This document shows, piece by piece, positions 20,744 through 32,095 of a DNA stretch of 64,000 nt. Where the stretch lies: contig OX465584.1 of the NCBI GenBank assembly GCA_950022655.1, forward strand, positions 27,749,469 to 27,813,468. The letters run 5' to 3'. Each line of letters starts with the position of its first letter. Position 1 is the first letter of the stretch. This DNA is from Alentia gelatinosa (Eukaryota > Annelida > Polychaeta > Phyllodocida > Polynoidae). The notes beneath the pieces were generated by a model, which worked only from the letters and a program-made list of their open reading frames with translations, searched no databases and was not told where the DNA came from. The translations under genes and the position numbers were made by a program.

Positions 20744-22485
20744 CTATGTGGACGTTGTTTTGTACATTGTCCTTGGTCCGATATTACTCTCATGGCCAGG
20801 GTCATGCACAGCTTTGTCAGTGGCTTGGTGCTCAATCACTTTGTCTGCGATGGTCAATGTGATGAGGTTCATCAGGAAATGGGGCTTCCTGCGAATCAGC
20901 AGCTGGGCAGGAGCGACACCGGTCATAGTCTGCAGGGTGATGCGGTAAAAATGAGAAAACGGTAGAGCACGGTCTACGGTCTATATGCAGACAATGCCAT
21001 GGTCTCCTGGGCCACTCCCATGGGTGGAGCTGAGCCAGGGGCGGGGTCTTTGCACATGACACAGGCTTTCACATTTCGCTTGATATCATTGTCGATTCCG
21101 GGCCACCAGACGTAACTGTGGGTGAGGGACTTAGAGGGCACTATGCCTGGGTGAAACTTGTGGAGTTGTTCCAGCATGGTTTCCCTCCCCTTGGGCAGAA
21201 TAACGTCCCAACTGCCCCACATCAGACAGCCTTGAAGGGTGCTCAACTCATCTTTACGGTGATGATATGGCTGGAGAACTTCAGTAACTGATGTTGGCCA
21301 GCTGTCCATGAGACACCGGTACACCTTTAACAGGATTGGGTTGCGGTTGGTCCAGGTAGCCACCTGAGCCGCGGTAACCATAGTGGTGTCAAGGATGTCC
21401 ATCGATGGGACCATCTCTGCAGGAACTGGAATGTCTCCTTTAGTCGTAGAGATCGGAAGACGGCTGAGTCTGTTGGCATTACCATTCTGAGCACCGGGTT
21501 CGTAATGTAGCTCATAATCGTAGTTGCAGAGCACAAGCGCCCATCACTGGATATGTGCTCTGGCCATGGGCGAGAGAATCTTATCTTCCTTCAGCTGACC
21601 GAGCAGCGGTTTATGATTGGTCTCGAACTTGAAATAGTGGCCATGCAGATACTTCTGGAACTTTGTTGTAGCAAACACCAGGGCCAGAGGTTCCCTCTCT
21701 GTGTGTCCTAAGTTGCGTTCTGCTGGTGCAAGCGAGCACGAAGCATATGCGATCGATGATCCAAGCCATTAGGCATGATGTATGACAGCACGGCACCTAC
21801 ACCACATGGTGAGGCATCACAACTGAGCAGGAGCGGGAGCTCAGGGTTGTAGTGCACCAGCATTTGGAATGAGAGAAGCAGCTGCTTGGAGTCGTTGAAT
21901 GCACATTGCTGCTCGGGAGCCTCAGTGCCAAGATACATTCTTGTTGAGCAGGTCGTGGAGCGGCACGAGCATGGCACTCAAGTTGCGCAGAAACTTGTGG
22001 TAGTTGTTAACCATGCCAATATAGCTCTGCACTTCCGCGACATTGGTCAGTGCAGGGGTATCCTGAAGGGTGCCAACCTTCTCGGGGAGCGGGTGGATGC
22101 CTGTCTTGGGTAGACAATGGATTCCTTAACCCTATAAGGACGGGTGCCTGTGGCCAAGCTACCACCTCGAGGACGGGTGCTGGTGGCACTTTATACAGCT
22201 AGGGGATGGGCAGACAGTCGTTACAACCCACAATGCAAAGGGGTCTGTGGTTTTAATGTTCAGTGATATTGTTCACTTCCCCCCCCCTGCATACAAAATG
22301 AGAGCACAGGTATGTTTGCCTGCTTTTATACCCTTGAACTCTGCAAAATGTTCGAACCAATGCACCCACTTTTGCCATCTCAGAGCAGCAGTCTCCATAG
22401 GTTGGACAAGGAAAGTGGGTAGGGCAATTTCACAATTGGCTGCCATGGCTGTTTCTCTTTTTAAATGACAGGGAGCAAAAACCAC
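20744..22485 (-). mobile_element. Ty3/Gypsy-like retrotransposon, internally deleted
   Basis: Minus-strand LTR-retrotransposon interior with large deletions. Order 5' to 3': gag-like piece (22485-22240: RWQKWVHWFEHFAEFKGIK, ALILYAGG), RT connection region (about 22125-21955: VQSYIGMVNNYHKFLRNLSA), RNase H (21920-21770 with LLLSCDASPCGVGAVLSY; end near 21500 with HYEPGAQNGNANRLSRLP), integrase zinc-binding region (about 21215-21045: HKFHPG, WWPGIDNDIK, CVMC), then directly the integrase C-terminal region (20965-20744: FSHFYRITLQTMTGVAPAQL, IRRKPHF). Protease, most of RT and the integrase catalytic core are missing. Frames are broken. Non-functional. Confidence 0.75.
20974..21534 (-). pseudogene. 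Gypsy-like RNase H end and integrase zinc-binding region
   Basis: 186-codon open piece. The N terminus (YDYELHYEPGAQNGNANRLSRLP) is the end of RNase H, followed by the RNaseH-integrase linker, then the H2C2 region with HKFHPG (normally HxxxxHxG), WWPGIDNDIK and CVMC. Downstream the D,D,E catalytic core expected in Gypsy integrases is absent and sequence passes to the C-terminal region within about 60 bp. Confidence 0.75.
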
Positions 22486-22923
22486 TGCTCCTAATATTTT
22501 TCACAAAATGTAAGTAGGCCTAGTACTGTTCAACAAGGGATGACACACACAGTGACACTAGTTTACTGTTTGCATGAGGGTTGCAGGGGTGACAGTTTGA
22601 ACTGCAGTGGCACCAAAATACAAATTTAGATAGGATAAGATTAAGGATAGGATTAAGAGAATGTTCTGGGTGAGTACAGAAACTTCCAGTTGACCTCGTC
22701 ACCATTTGTAGTGTTTGTGTAGTGCTCAAGTCATTGAAGAAGCCTAGAGTTGCTTCACTGAAAACGTTGCCACTTTATTTTGGATCCTGCTGGAATGCAC
22801 AGAAGTTGTGCGGGGAAAAAAATTTCATGGTACACCATCAGTTTCTATTTCCGATATCAACAATAACAAGGCGATAGTCGCAAACAGGTAGAGTTTTAAC
22901 GTACACAACACCTCCCTAGTACC
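22486..22923. other. Spacer (possible 5' LTR/leader of Gypsy-like copy)
   Basis: No gene. On the minus strand TTTTGGTGCCACTGCAG (about 22600-22616) could be a leader or primer-site region, but no LTR boundary is visible. Confidence 0.25.
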
Positions 22924-25262
22924 CAGGGCCCTGTTTTTTAGTCAAGATATCGTGGATGCACGATGGCCTAAGATCGTAGCTTGAGGCCAAGACACTTTTT
23001 GGTGATACAAAATAGCCGCCGTGCTATAGACGGTGTCGTAGCCTGCCGCCTACGATTGGAGCTCAAAGTGTCAGCCGTCACGACAAGTATAGAACTGTCT
23101 TAAGTTCTATAACACATCACTGTGCGTATATAGATGATTTATCCCATCCCCGACGGAATTAAGCGATAAAATTTTAACACGAATAAGGGATACATATAAC
23201 CTATAATCGTACCAAATATGAAGAAGAACGGCGGTATCGTTCTGAATATATCGGGGTTTGAATATGAAATATTGAGCTATCGATTCTCGGGAGCGGAACG
23301 TTTAGTTTCTTTCACGACCGCTTGGGGCAAAGGGTATTGCTTGGCTGGGTTCTGCAGTGCCAAATTTGGTTACCCTGCCAAAAGTGGTAATTATCGCCCA
23401 CCCAATACGCGAATGCGTCTGGCACACGCTCTTCCGGTCAGATATCACGGACTATCGGACGTACTACTATTTTGATGTGATTTTAAGGTAAATAAATGAA
23501 AAGAGTATTATTTAGACATGAGAATTTCATGTCATGATATGCTTAATTTCGGCAAATTTCATCACTGCGCATGTTCGCGCATGCGCAAAAGACAATAGTG
23601 AGCGATAATTACCACTTATGGCAGGGTAACCAAATTTGGCACCACACCGCCTGTGTACGCCGCTGGCTACTGGTATATCTCCGCCGAGCCCCCTAGCGGA
23701 TACCCCGGTAACCAGCGTAAGGGTATTGCAAGTTTTGATCACCCTAGCTTTCTGTTATTATCGCTCGATGGACAAAACGTAAATCGATGTCTGAACTCAC
23801 TGTACATGATAAATATACATAATTAAAGGTATTTTGATGTGTTTCTAACAAGATATATCAATAAACATTGTGGGATACAAGTTTGAATGTTTGAATCTGC
23901 AAATTTATGTACTTTTGAGCAAGTTTTGATTTTGACATTTGTAGCAGCCTGTCATTGCAATTTCGGAAGATTGCTGGAGGAAACACCAAATAAAACAATC
24001 TTTGCAAAACGAATTGATACAAAAAAAACCACTAAACACCTTCTCCTATTCTTCATCTCCATTCCATATTTTGTTTGATGTCTCTATGTTGGATATTTAC
24101 TGAGATATTACCAGAGACACACAGTTTTTGCAGCCGGACAACCCCGTTACTACGTTGCGTGACGTCGGCTCCGCTCCCGAGAGATATTGGTAGCCCATGG
24201 CCGTAGGGTCAGGGGCGGTCATTGCTCCACCTAGCGCACTCCCTCTGTACTAGCGCTCCCTGCGCGCCCCCTAGTGCGAGCCACGTGAACTATTAGGTCA
24301 CGTGGTGAAGCACGCTCTCACATTCTCTCTCACTCTCTTCCTGCGCTTCACTCTGCTCAGACGCATTCTAATTTTCTCCCACCCACCCTCACCTTCTATC
24401 TTCCTACTATCGTAGGGCCTATTTTATATTTTATACACATTGTATATTCATATATACCATAATACTTTATACATGTATATCAATATGTATTCTTTTATTA
24501 CATATCACCATATGTAATACCTTATACGGTATCACATCTACTTCATGTATAACACATACCATATTACCAAATATGTATCATATCTACCAATATGTTATCA
24601 TATAATATAACATATCTACCATATGTATATTATTATCTTTAAGATATTACTATCACATATTAATATCTTCTTTTCTCGCTCATAAAATTAAAATAAATTT
24701 TATTTGCCCAAACTCTGCTTTCTACTTTTGTGTTGCGGGATTAGGGGTAATGGTACACGCACTCTCCTAGCAGATCTTTCGCTGTATAGCGCGCAGAATC
24801 TCTGCGTGGAGAGTGAAGTAAGCGCAGTCGATGTCAAGGTCGCCGCATAAATTAGATCATGTGATGGTAGGGGTACACTGGCCACCAGAGCAGCATTTGG
24901 TATGACGAAATGCAAACGCCGATAACTTCATAACGGTGTGATCAATTTTCTTCATATTTGGTACGATTATAGCTGATATGTATACCTTACTCATGTTGAA
25001 ATTTCATTGCTTAATTCCTACGGGAAGTGAAGTTCCGCGTTTGGTACGACATGTCTAAAATTGTCTTAGCCCTACGACATAGTTGGCGACACTTTCCGCT
25101 CGGCTAGGCACAGAGTGTCGTGACTAAAAAACACATTTGAGCTGTCTAGATGTCGTCGATACAACACATTTGTCGTAGCTTCTACGATCTTGGCTCTAAA
25201 GGACACTCCCGCCTGGCCGATGTCGCCAATAACGATTGTTGTGACTAAAAAACAGGGCCCTG
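22924..25262. mobile_element. 2.3 kb element with long terminal inverted repeats, no transposase
   Basis: Begins CAGGGCCCTGTTTTTTAGTC (22924-22943) and ends with its reverse complement (25243-25262). Similarity continues inward for hundreds of bases: GTACCAAATATGAAGAA is at 23210-23226 on plus and near 24950 on minus, and a CTCGGGAGCGGA block near 23288 recurs inverted near 24170. The right arm is interrupted by a tyrosine-recombinase-element relic (24189-24752). Internally, a 40-bp block with GCCAAATTTGGTTACCCTGCC is present at about 23359 and inverted at about 23620. No transposase-like ORF. No target duplication seen. Best described as a non-autonomous foldback-type DNA transposon of unknown superfamily. 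Confidence 0.65.
24189..24752 (+). mobile_element. Ngaro-like split-repeat relic (A-spacer-B), diverged
   Basis: 564-bp block that is the reverse-complement counterpart of 50964-51524 (561 bp): a GC-rich A part (24189 to about 24370, GTAGGGTCAGG, CACCTAGCGCACTCCCT, CACGTGAACTATTAGGTCACG-like), a pyrimidine-rich spacer (CTCCCACCCACCCTCACC), then the AT-rich B part (TATACACATTGTATA, TAAATTTTATTTGCCC, CTTTTGTGTTGCGGGA). Divergence from the 51 kb copy is obvious, so it is older. No internal ORFs. It lies in the opposite orientation to the intact element and inside the right arm of the 22.9-25.3 kb inverted-repeat element. Confidence 0.8.
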
Positions 25263-28200
25263 GACTGTCAACTGTCAAACGCTTATGTCACTTTTGAGTA
25301 ACTGTGTCTTACCTCTTTTGGACAACAATTCCAAAATAAGGCTTTATTCACGGTAAAATAGATAGCATTTATAAAAAGAAATCCTAGTACAATCAGTAAA
25401 ATATACTGAAATAGCGAAGATTGAATTTTATTGTGGGTTGAATATCAATATGACAACATACTGAATGATCGTTAATACTGGAATCTGTTATTTCATAAGT
25501 GGCATACCATGTGCCTGTGTGTGGGACATTCATGTATCTCCCTATCTTTCTTTCATGTAATGATCTTTGCCATTGATCGTCTGCGAGGTCGTACATCGTT
25601 TGATAGATCACATCGTCTAGCCATCGCATCGGACACAATGAGTAAAACGAGTAAATTGTTCATATCTTAACTAGAGACGGTAGATTGTTCCTCCCGTAAG
25701 CCATGTTTCAAAGTCACAGAGCCTAGCCAGAATATTTGCCCCGCAGAGGCCTCACCGTGTACTTCTTTTTGTGCCTCGCTGGGATGAAAAACAGGGGCCA
25801 AAACCTTTCACTCCTCAGAATGGTTGCTATTATTATGATCATTTATCTGTGGAATGCGATGCTCTATAAACAGTCGCTAACTGGTCACTATTAACAACTG
25901 TCACGACTGAAAAACACCTTCCTGAACACAGGTGGATTTGGGGTTGCCAAGGTCCGGGGGGTCGTTTCATAAGCTATGAGCGATTTCAGCAAAGAACGAC
26001 ACGATCCGTCCATTTTATCACTCAGATTGTATAAATTCTCGAATTTTACACCATCTACTGTAATACATTCAATATTTCGTGGTGTTAGAATGTTCAATCA
26101 CCATATTGGCGACTCCGTGTGAGTCATTAACAGTACAGGTACTGGTGGATAATTGGAACAGAAATAAATCAAAACGTTTAAAAATTGTCTTTATTGTTTT
26201 TTATGCCATGATGAAAAGTTTGTCTTATTCTGTCAATACAACGAAAAGATAGGTATCGAAATAATTGCTATAGTATCTAATTAACTGAACTGGTTTTCAA
26301 AATTAGTTCCTGCATGGAATTCCATTGAATCCTCACTTGTGTTCTAGAAGTCAGACATTTTGCCTAACATTTAACATGACAAACATTTCAATACTTATGA
26401 ATCTATAACAGATTTCTTTTTCATTAAATAAGTTCAAGTCATACGGCACAATAAACCCCATAATTTCATCTTCTACGGGTAAGTCTATATATTGTGTACA
26501 ACCTGAGTTATAAGTATTTTCATATGCCAAGTCAAATCCAAGTACATTTCAGCGCCTAGATAATCGCAGGACCTACAAGTTCTGACACCTCCAAAAGTGC
26601 TGAAGTTACATAGTTTACACAGATCGATAACAAGTTTATATTTATGTTTGTATTCACAGGGCCATCAGTCTGAGGCATAGACATAAAAATATGAAGGCAT
26701 ACAGTTCCTGTTGCCAGTGAGAGGTCACACTAATGGATTGGCAAAGAGATGTACACACACAATGGAACACCCTCAAATATTTACTTGGTATATAATGATT
26801 AATACGATGCAGGAATGGCTGGAAACATTGAGAGAATTTATTCAGTTCCGGTGCACGAGCATTTACGGATGGGAAAAGTTCATGTATGTCTATCTTTTTG
26901 TAGGGTGGGTGGGTCCATCAGGCATGTTGGTGAGGAGGGAGCGCGATGACGTCAAGTATGCTCTCCCGAGCCGTCAGCCTCTATATAGCGTTATAGGCAG
27001 CATGGCGGTTGTGGCGCCCTCCCGCGTCCCAGCCATTATAGCTTACAAGTTAGCCACAAATTGAATGATATATAAACTGAACAGTGATAATAAAAGCCAC
27101 AAAATTGAATCTTAAACATTTTTCTCGTAGAAATACATTGTGAATATCAATATCATAGTTCATTTCAGTATAACCTCATGAACGCTGATGAATTATGTTC
27201 TCAGTTTCACCATAAGCAGATATTGAGTTTGTAATTTCCATAGCAATCACTGCACGAGAACCACCATTTTACATATATATGCGCCCGGCGTATATAGGTA
27301 TGCTTTTGCGTATATATGTAAACGTGCCGGCACTGAAGGATACATGAGACTATCTGGTGAAAGCTGGCTGCACCACAGGATATTTTGACAGTGAGAAGAC
27401 AAACCTGAAAATGTCCCTCATGTGTGAACTATTCAACAGAAATTTGGATACCAACTATAGCGATTTTATGATGATATATTGTGATGTATATTGAGACCCT
27501 TTGCTGACTGAGCAAGCTGCAACAAGGCAACCATGGCCCCCTTCTACAACTATGGGGACTTATCAGTGACTCGTTTACATATCAGCAAATTTCCACTAAA
27601 ATGATATAGATTAGCTAACATAGTGACAAGAAAAAATCTTCTATTCTAAATGAAGAAGACAGATAACCATACACAGATATTTATTTATAAGATATATTAT
27701 AACAAAGTGTACAGCTACTTAACAATTCTCATCAACATACAAAATCACATTCACTTCTGTAGAGTTCATATGATACAAATCCTCTTGGTTATAGCAGTAC
27801 TCACAGTCTATCAATTTATGTTATTGCCCTATGTCTCATTGACTAGTGGATATAGATGATCCAAAGCAGTGGAATGTGGTGGTAGTGGTCATCGATCTCT
27901 GTTCCTCCAGCGCTGGGGTGAGAGTAGCATGTGGCGAAGCCCAATCCTCATTAAAGGCCTCTGTAGCTTAGTGGCCTATGGTATTCCAGCTCCTTCATTG
28001 TAGCGGTGGTAATGCTCAGCAGATGTTGACACCTCAGTATCTGGGTTCTAAGTGTCTTCAGAATGGACATCTGCTCCTTATATACCCTTATCATCAGCCT
28101 ATGGGTCTCCTTACCATTCCCTGGAAGAGTAGTTCTTGGTAAGACCATGTATACCTTAAACCTGTGGTTTTATCTAGCCAGTTCCAAGCAAAGTTCCACA

Positions 28201-28985
28201 ACTCTTGACATGATATGAAGAAGATTTCTAAAGTTCCCTATCATTAACAGTAGTTACAATTTTCACTGACTACTATTTTTCATTTGATCAAAGAACTGTT
28301 AGTTGGAATAATGCAAAAAAGGAGTTTAATACTGGAACGATTGAAGCTTTGTTTGCCTAAATAAATTGTCGGTCTTAGTTTATATCCGACCATAGCTCTT
28401 TATCCATATTATCGGTATCGGTATCTGACATTAGGCGACCGTTCAACATGCTTCAAGCAGTTTTCCCATATCCTGGCCACACAGCTTGTTCTGTAATTTA
28501 ACATGGGTATTGTTCCATAATGGTTGATATGGTCTATCTTCATCTTTTATGAGATGTAAGATTTATTCAAAATGGCTATTATATTTTTATAGAAGATTGA
28601 AGAATTTCTTCTACATACAATCTTCCTTTTTTGTCTAAACATATCTGTCAAGTCTCTGGCTAACTCAACCTTGGTTTCAAGGAATTCCCTCAGGAGTTGT
28701 TTCCTGTGATTTAATTATAGGTAATTGTAGAATCGGGTGACCCACTTTACACTGCATACTTCATAAATTTACTCCAGATGGTGTAGGTTCACTCCACCCT
28801 CACATAATTCTCGAGGAAGAGTGTTCTATCATTTCAATAGAGCTTTGAGTCACTGTAATTCAAGGCTACCGTTTAATGAATGATCATATTGAAAGTGTCT
28901 GCCTACAAGTTAACAAGCCGAAAAATATGAAATTGACTGTATTTATTTGATAAAGGCCTAAAGAAAGTAATCTTGCACATCTTGA
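25263..28985. other. Spacer with promoter-like island and repeat fragment
   Basis: No gene recognised. 26947-27094 holds a CRE, TATA box and AATAAA (listed separately). 27240-27335 contains CACTGCACGAGAACCACCAT and GCGTATATA words shared with the GPCR 1 3' flank near 12320. The rest is anonymous AT-rich DNA. Confidence 0.4.
26947..27094 (+). promoter_or_regulatory. CRE + TATA + AATAAA island (LTR- or promoter-like)
   Basis: Palindromic TGACGTCA (26947-26954), then TATATA (26982-26987) 27 bases further on, in a locally GC-richer stretch, then AATAAA at 27089-27094. The spacing resembles the U3-R-U5 layout of an LTR or a short promoter, but no TG...CA ends or ORF is linked to it. The next gene (GPCR 3) starts 3 kb downstream. 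Confidence 0.3.
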
Positions 28986-28989
28986 TGAA

Positions 28990-29540
28990 AAGTTAGGTAA
29001 TCAGTGTAGTCGTAGGCAGACATGTTGGCTCGTGGGAGATCTCAATATGAACCTCCTTGAGAAGAATTATGTGAAAGTAAGAAAACTGCTTGACTTTATG
29101 CATGACAATGGTATGAAACAGATAATAGAGTGTAACTAGTCCGGCTGGGTCGAAAGGATCTTTGGTTGACCATATCTATTCTAATTCACTAAATGTTATA
29201 TCTGCTGGTGTTACAACGCAATTATTGCACCCACACTCGGCACTGATGATGTTATCTTTGTATTTCTAGATGATTTGTATACTAATTGGGATGAGGGTAT
29301 GGCAGCGGCTGCTTGCTTTGTTGACATATGTAAGGCGTTTGACTTGGTCTCGTACTGTTTGTTCCTGGCCAAACTTGAGCGCCTTGCATATGTCCCGCCA
29401 AACCCGGTTGCTCTCTTGATTGACTACCTTGCCCATAGGAGGCAGCATATGATGATGAATGGTTGTTTATCTGCGATGAAGGATGTGGTTTCTGGGGTTC
29501 CTCAGGGTTCGGAACTCCTCTACATTGTATTTATCTGACA
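28990..29540 (+). pseudogene. LINE fragment with internal deletion (EN joined to RT palm)
   Basis: About 29025-29130 encodes WLVGDLNMNLL (endonuclease GDxN motif) and LLDFMHDNGMKQIIEC. About 29300-29538 encodes CFVDICKAFDLVSYCLFLAKLE, LIDYLAHRRQHMM and VVSGVPQGSELLYIVFI with a stop. The part between EN and the RT palm, and everything after GVPQG, is lost. Confidence 0.65.
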
Positions 29541-30060
29541 TACAACCTTTCACCCTCAGACCTATATAGGACTTGATTCTGAATGCATTAGGAAGCGATG
29601 ATTTTGATACTAGAAATTAGTTTGGTTAAGTAGTCAGTTTCCATTTGTTTACTCATATGGATTTCTATATCCTGATCAATATTAGTGTTGATGATACTTA
29701 TGAAGAACTGTTAAATCCTGTCTCTAGGTTTATTGAAACATTGTTGATATTTGATTCCTGATTAAAAACGAATGGCTCAAACACAAACTTTCTTATGATA
29801 CCCTCTTACTTCTAATTGAGGAAGTAACTTAGTTGTAACAAATTATCAATGCAAAAGGCATCCTAGTATTCAATTCCATTCATATGAAATGGACCATTCC
29901 TTTCGTCATTGATTATGTCTGTTTGCTGATGGAAACACAATTCTATGCCCCAAAAAGCAACCATGGAAACCTGTGTTTTCAAATCATATTCTAAGAGGTA
30001 TTAATACAGTAGCAGATGGTGTTTAGGGTATTTCATCACAGGATAGCCAGAGGAGGGACC
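29541..30060. other. Upstream region of GPCR 3
   Basis: No gene or repeat recognised. It does not obviously align with the shared 5' flank of GPCRs 1 and 2. Confidence 0.3.
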
Positions 30061-31098
30061 ATGGAAAACCAAACTACCTTTCAAAATGTGTCATTCAACA
30101 GATCTACAAATGATGATAAAGAAATGATTCAGTCATTGCTGACTCTACACTCATTCATTAGTATCTGTATCGCAGTGATTGGAATTACGGCCAATAATTT
30201 AATCATCATTGTTATCATTTATGGATACCTGTACAGGAATTCTATCTTCATGAATTTACTTGTGTTGTTAGCAACAATAGACAATTTGGTATTAGTTGGT
30301 ATCATCTTGGTGCAAGATGGGATTTATGGTCTACTGCCTCATGCTTGGTCAGTATGGCCTTGTCGACTAATTATGTATACTTTATTCAATGCAGGCATAA
30401 TATCAAGTTTCCTGATTGTACTAATATCTGCTGAAAGAATGATCGTTGTTAATTATCCCATGAAGGCTCATATATATTGCAGCAATGCAAAAACTGTTCT
30501 TGCAATCTTGGTCATTGTTACAATTCCATCTATTTCTAATATTCCTTTATTTTTCACCTGTTCTGTTTATATATCTCATACTAAAATGGTATGCTCGGTT
30601 TATGGATCTCATTTAAACTATGACAGAATATATCAACTGACTTATGGTTTATTATACAGTATCATTCCTTTCTTGTTAGTTCTAACCATGAATGTAATGA
30701 CAGTTAGGGGAATGTATTCTCATAGAGCATTCAGAGCAAGTGTCCAAGTTTTACAAAATAATAGATCATCTTCAGATAGGCAGATATCATCTTTGATGGT
30801 TATCATGTTCACTTTATCTTTGGTTTTTGTTGTTACAACAGTCCCTCTGGCGCTCTATCTAGGCATTCAATCGCTTATTGAAATTGAAAGAACTCTACAG
30901 AATGACATTATCATATCCATGGTATATTTGTTGGATAACGTTAACCATAGCATCAATTTCTTCCTCTACTGTCTGACAGGCTCAGTATTTAGGAGAACAC
31001 TTATAAGACTTTTGAGATGCATGCCAAGGAAGTCCTCAAGGCAAATTCCAATCCCTACTGTTCAAGTGAATGTCCAGGATGCTGAAACCAGAATCTGA
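30061..31098 (+). CDS. Class A (rhodopsin-like) GPCR 3, intronless
   Basis: 345-aa single-exon receptor, a diverged member of the same family as GPCRs 1 and 2. Start at ATG 30061 (ACCATGG context, MENQTTF) in preference to an in-frame ATG 45 bases upstream, by analogy with MENIT in the paralogues. N-terminal NQT, NVS and NRS glycosylation sites. Asn45 (1.50), Asp74 (2.50) in ATIDN, Cys101 (3.25), ERM 125-127 for DRY, YPMK after it, a Cys in ECL2 (KMVCSVY), no CWxP in TM6, and NHSINFFLYCLTGSVFRR with NFFLY for NPxxY. The cytoplasmic tail is longer and basic. The shared INFFLYC-GSVF block and a shared 3' repeat 1.2 kb downstream tie it to the cluster. Ligand unknown. Confidence 0.9.
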   Translation: MENQTTFQNVSFNRSTNDDKEMIQSLLTLHSFISICIAVIGITANNLIIIVIIYGYLYRNSIFMNLLVLLATIDNLVLVGIILVQDGIYGLLPHAWSVWPCRLIMYTLFNAGIISSFLIVLISAERMIVVNYPMKAHIYCSNAKTVLAILVIVTIPSISNIPLFFTCSVYISHTKMVCSVYGSHLNYDRIYQLTYGLLYSIIPFLLVLTMNVMTVRGMYSHRAFRASVQVLQNNRSSSDRQISSLMVIMFTLSLVFVVTTVPLALYLGIQSLIEIERTLQNDIIISMVYLLDNVNHSINFFLYCLTGSVFRRTLIRLLRCMPRKSSRQIPIPTVQVNVQDAETRI

Positions 31099-31925
31099 CA
31101 TTGTTTACATCGCCTACACACCTGTCACATGCCCAGTTGATGGTCAGAAATTCACATTTAAATTCTGTCTACTGATAACACAGTAACAGTGGTTGTTATG
31201 GACTACTCAGCACCAGACGCTTACTACACGATGCAGAACCATTCGTCCTCAGTGATGGTGCAGCGAAGCATAGTGTTGAGATGCAGTTGTAGAAGTAGTA
31301 GTTGCCTAAATTATGAAGTAATGTCCTAGCATTATAATCGATAAAGGCCTCATCATTCAGTTTGTACGGCGTGTTTTGGGACACCCTTTGACTAGAATAA
31401 TCTGTGATCTGCTTTGTAGGATACTCTTCCTTATATATTAAGCAAAGCTGAGAGGTGATATTCATATGGAGTCAATAAATGCAACTTCATTCAAGGCCAC
31501 TCTCCCTGATTAGAGTGAATAAATGTATTTTCATATTTTATGTAGGAATTTCTTGTTTTAGTCTATGTCCATTACTTTTCGCTTGTCTCTATGTGCTGTT
31601 TAGATCAATTCATCATCATAACATCATCACAGCATCGATCCCCACACATTGCCCGATCACTATGAATTTCAGAAACTTTACTAAGACACTGCCATGAGAT
31701 GACTCTTGAACTACCGTGATATCACTATGATATTGTTATGATATCACCTAGGAAACACCATATCATGGCAGTAGATTATTTTCATTTCACTTAAAATTCA
31801 AGTATATGGACATACCTTCACCATTAACTTATGATGATGTCCTAAATTTTCTAAATCGTATTATAAATGAAGATCAAACTTCCTGTATCAGGAAGGACCC
31901 AATTCATCCCTTGAAGAAGAGGGAC
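31099..31925. other. 3' flank of GPCR 3
   Basis: No gene recognised. 31710-31770 contains ATGATATCAC/GTGATATCA words in both orientations. Otherwise anonymous. Confidence 0.3.
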
Positions 31926-31929
31926 TAGC

Positions 31930-32095
31930 ACCGCAAGATTTAGCTTTTTGACTTTGGGGAGCACTTCATTTCATGGATTAAGGTCATATATGAAGATAAG
32001 GAGTGCTGTGTGATGAATAATGGATTTACAACCAAGTGGGGTACATTCCAAGGGCGCTGTGTATCCCCTTTATTGTTCCTTCTGTATACAACTCC
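31930..32095 (+). pseudogene. L1-type RT fragment
   Basis: About 31945-32095 translates to FGEHFISWIKVIYEDKECC, then VMNNGFTTKWGTFQGRCVSP and LLFLLYT. This is the L1-superfamily pattern FGxxFxxWIxxLY...NG.T..F...RG.RQG.PLSPLLF with part of RQGDPL lost. It is a short, decayed remnant, of a different LINE group from the other copies here. Confidence 0.5.

Noticed and set aside
23218..23742. Two related small proteins sharing AKFGYPA.SGNYR on opposite strands
   Set aside because: The shared peptide is explained by a 40-bp DNA inverted repeat inside the long-TIR element; there is no other protein-like signal.
22924..25262. hAT transposon, from the CAGGG start
   Set aside because: No 8-bp target duplication and no hAT transposase; the CAGGG start alone is insufficient.
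27956..28075. tRNA-like TAGCTTAGTGGC at about 27966
   Set aside because: A-box resemblance only; the downstream GGGTTCTAAG is a poor B-box and the spacing is too long.
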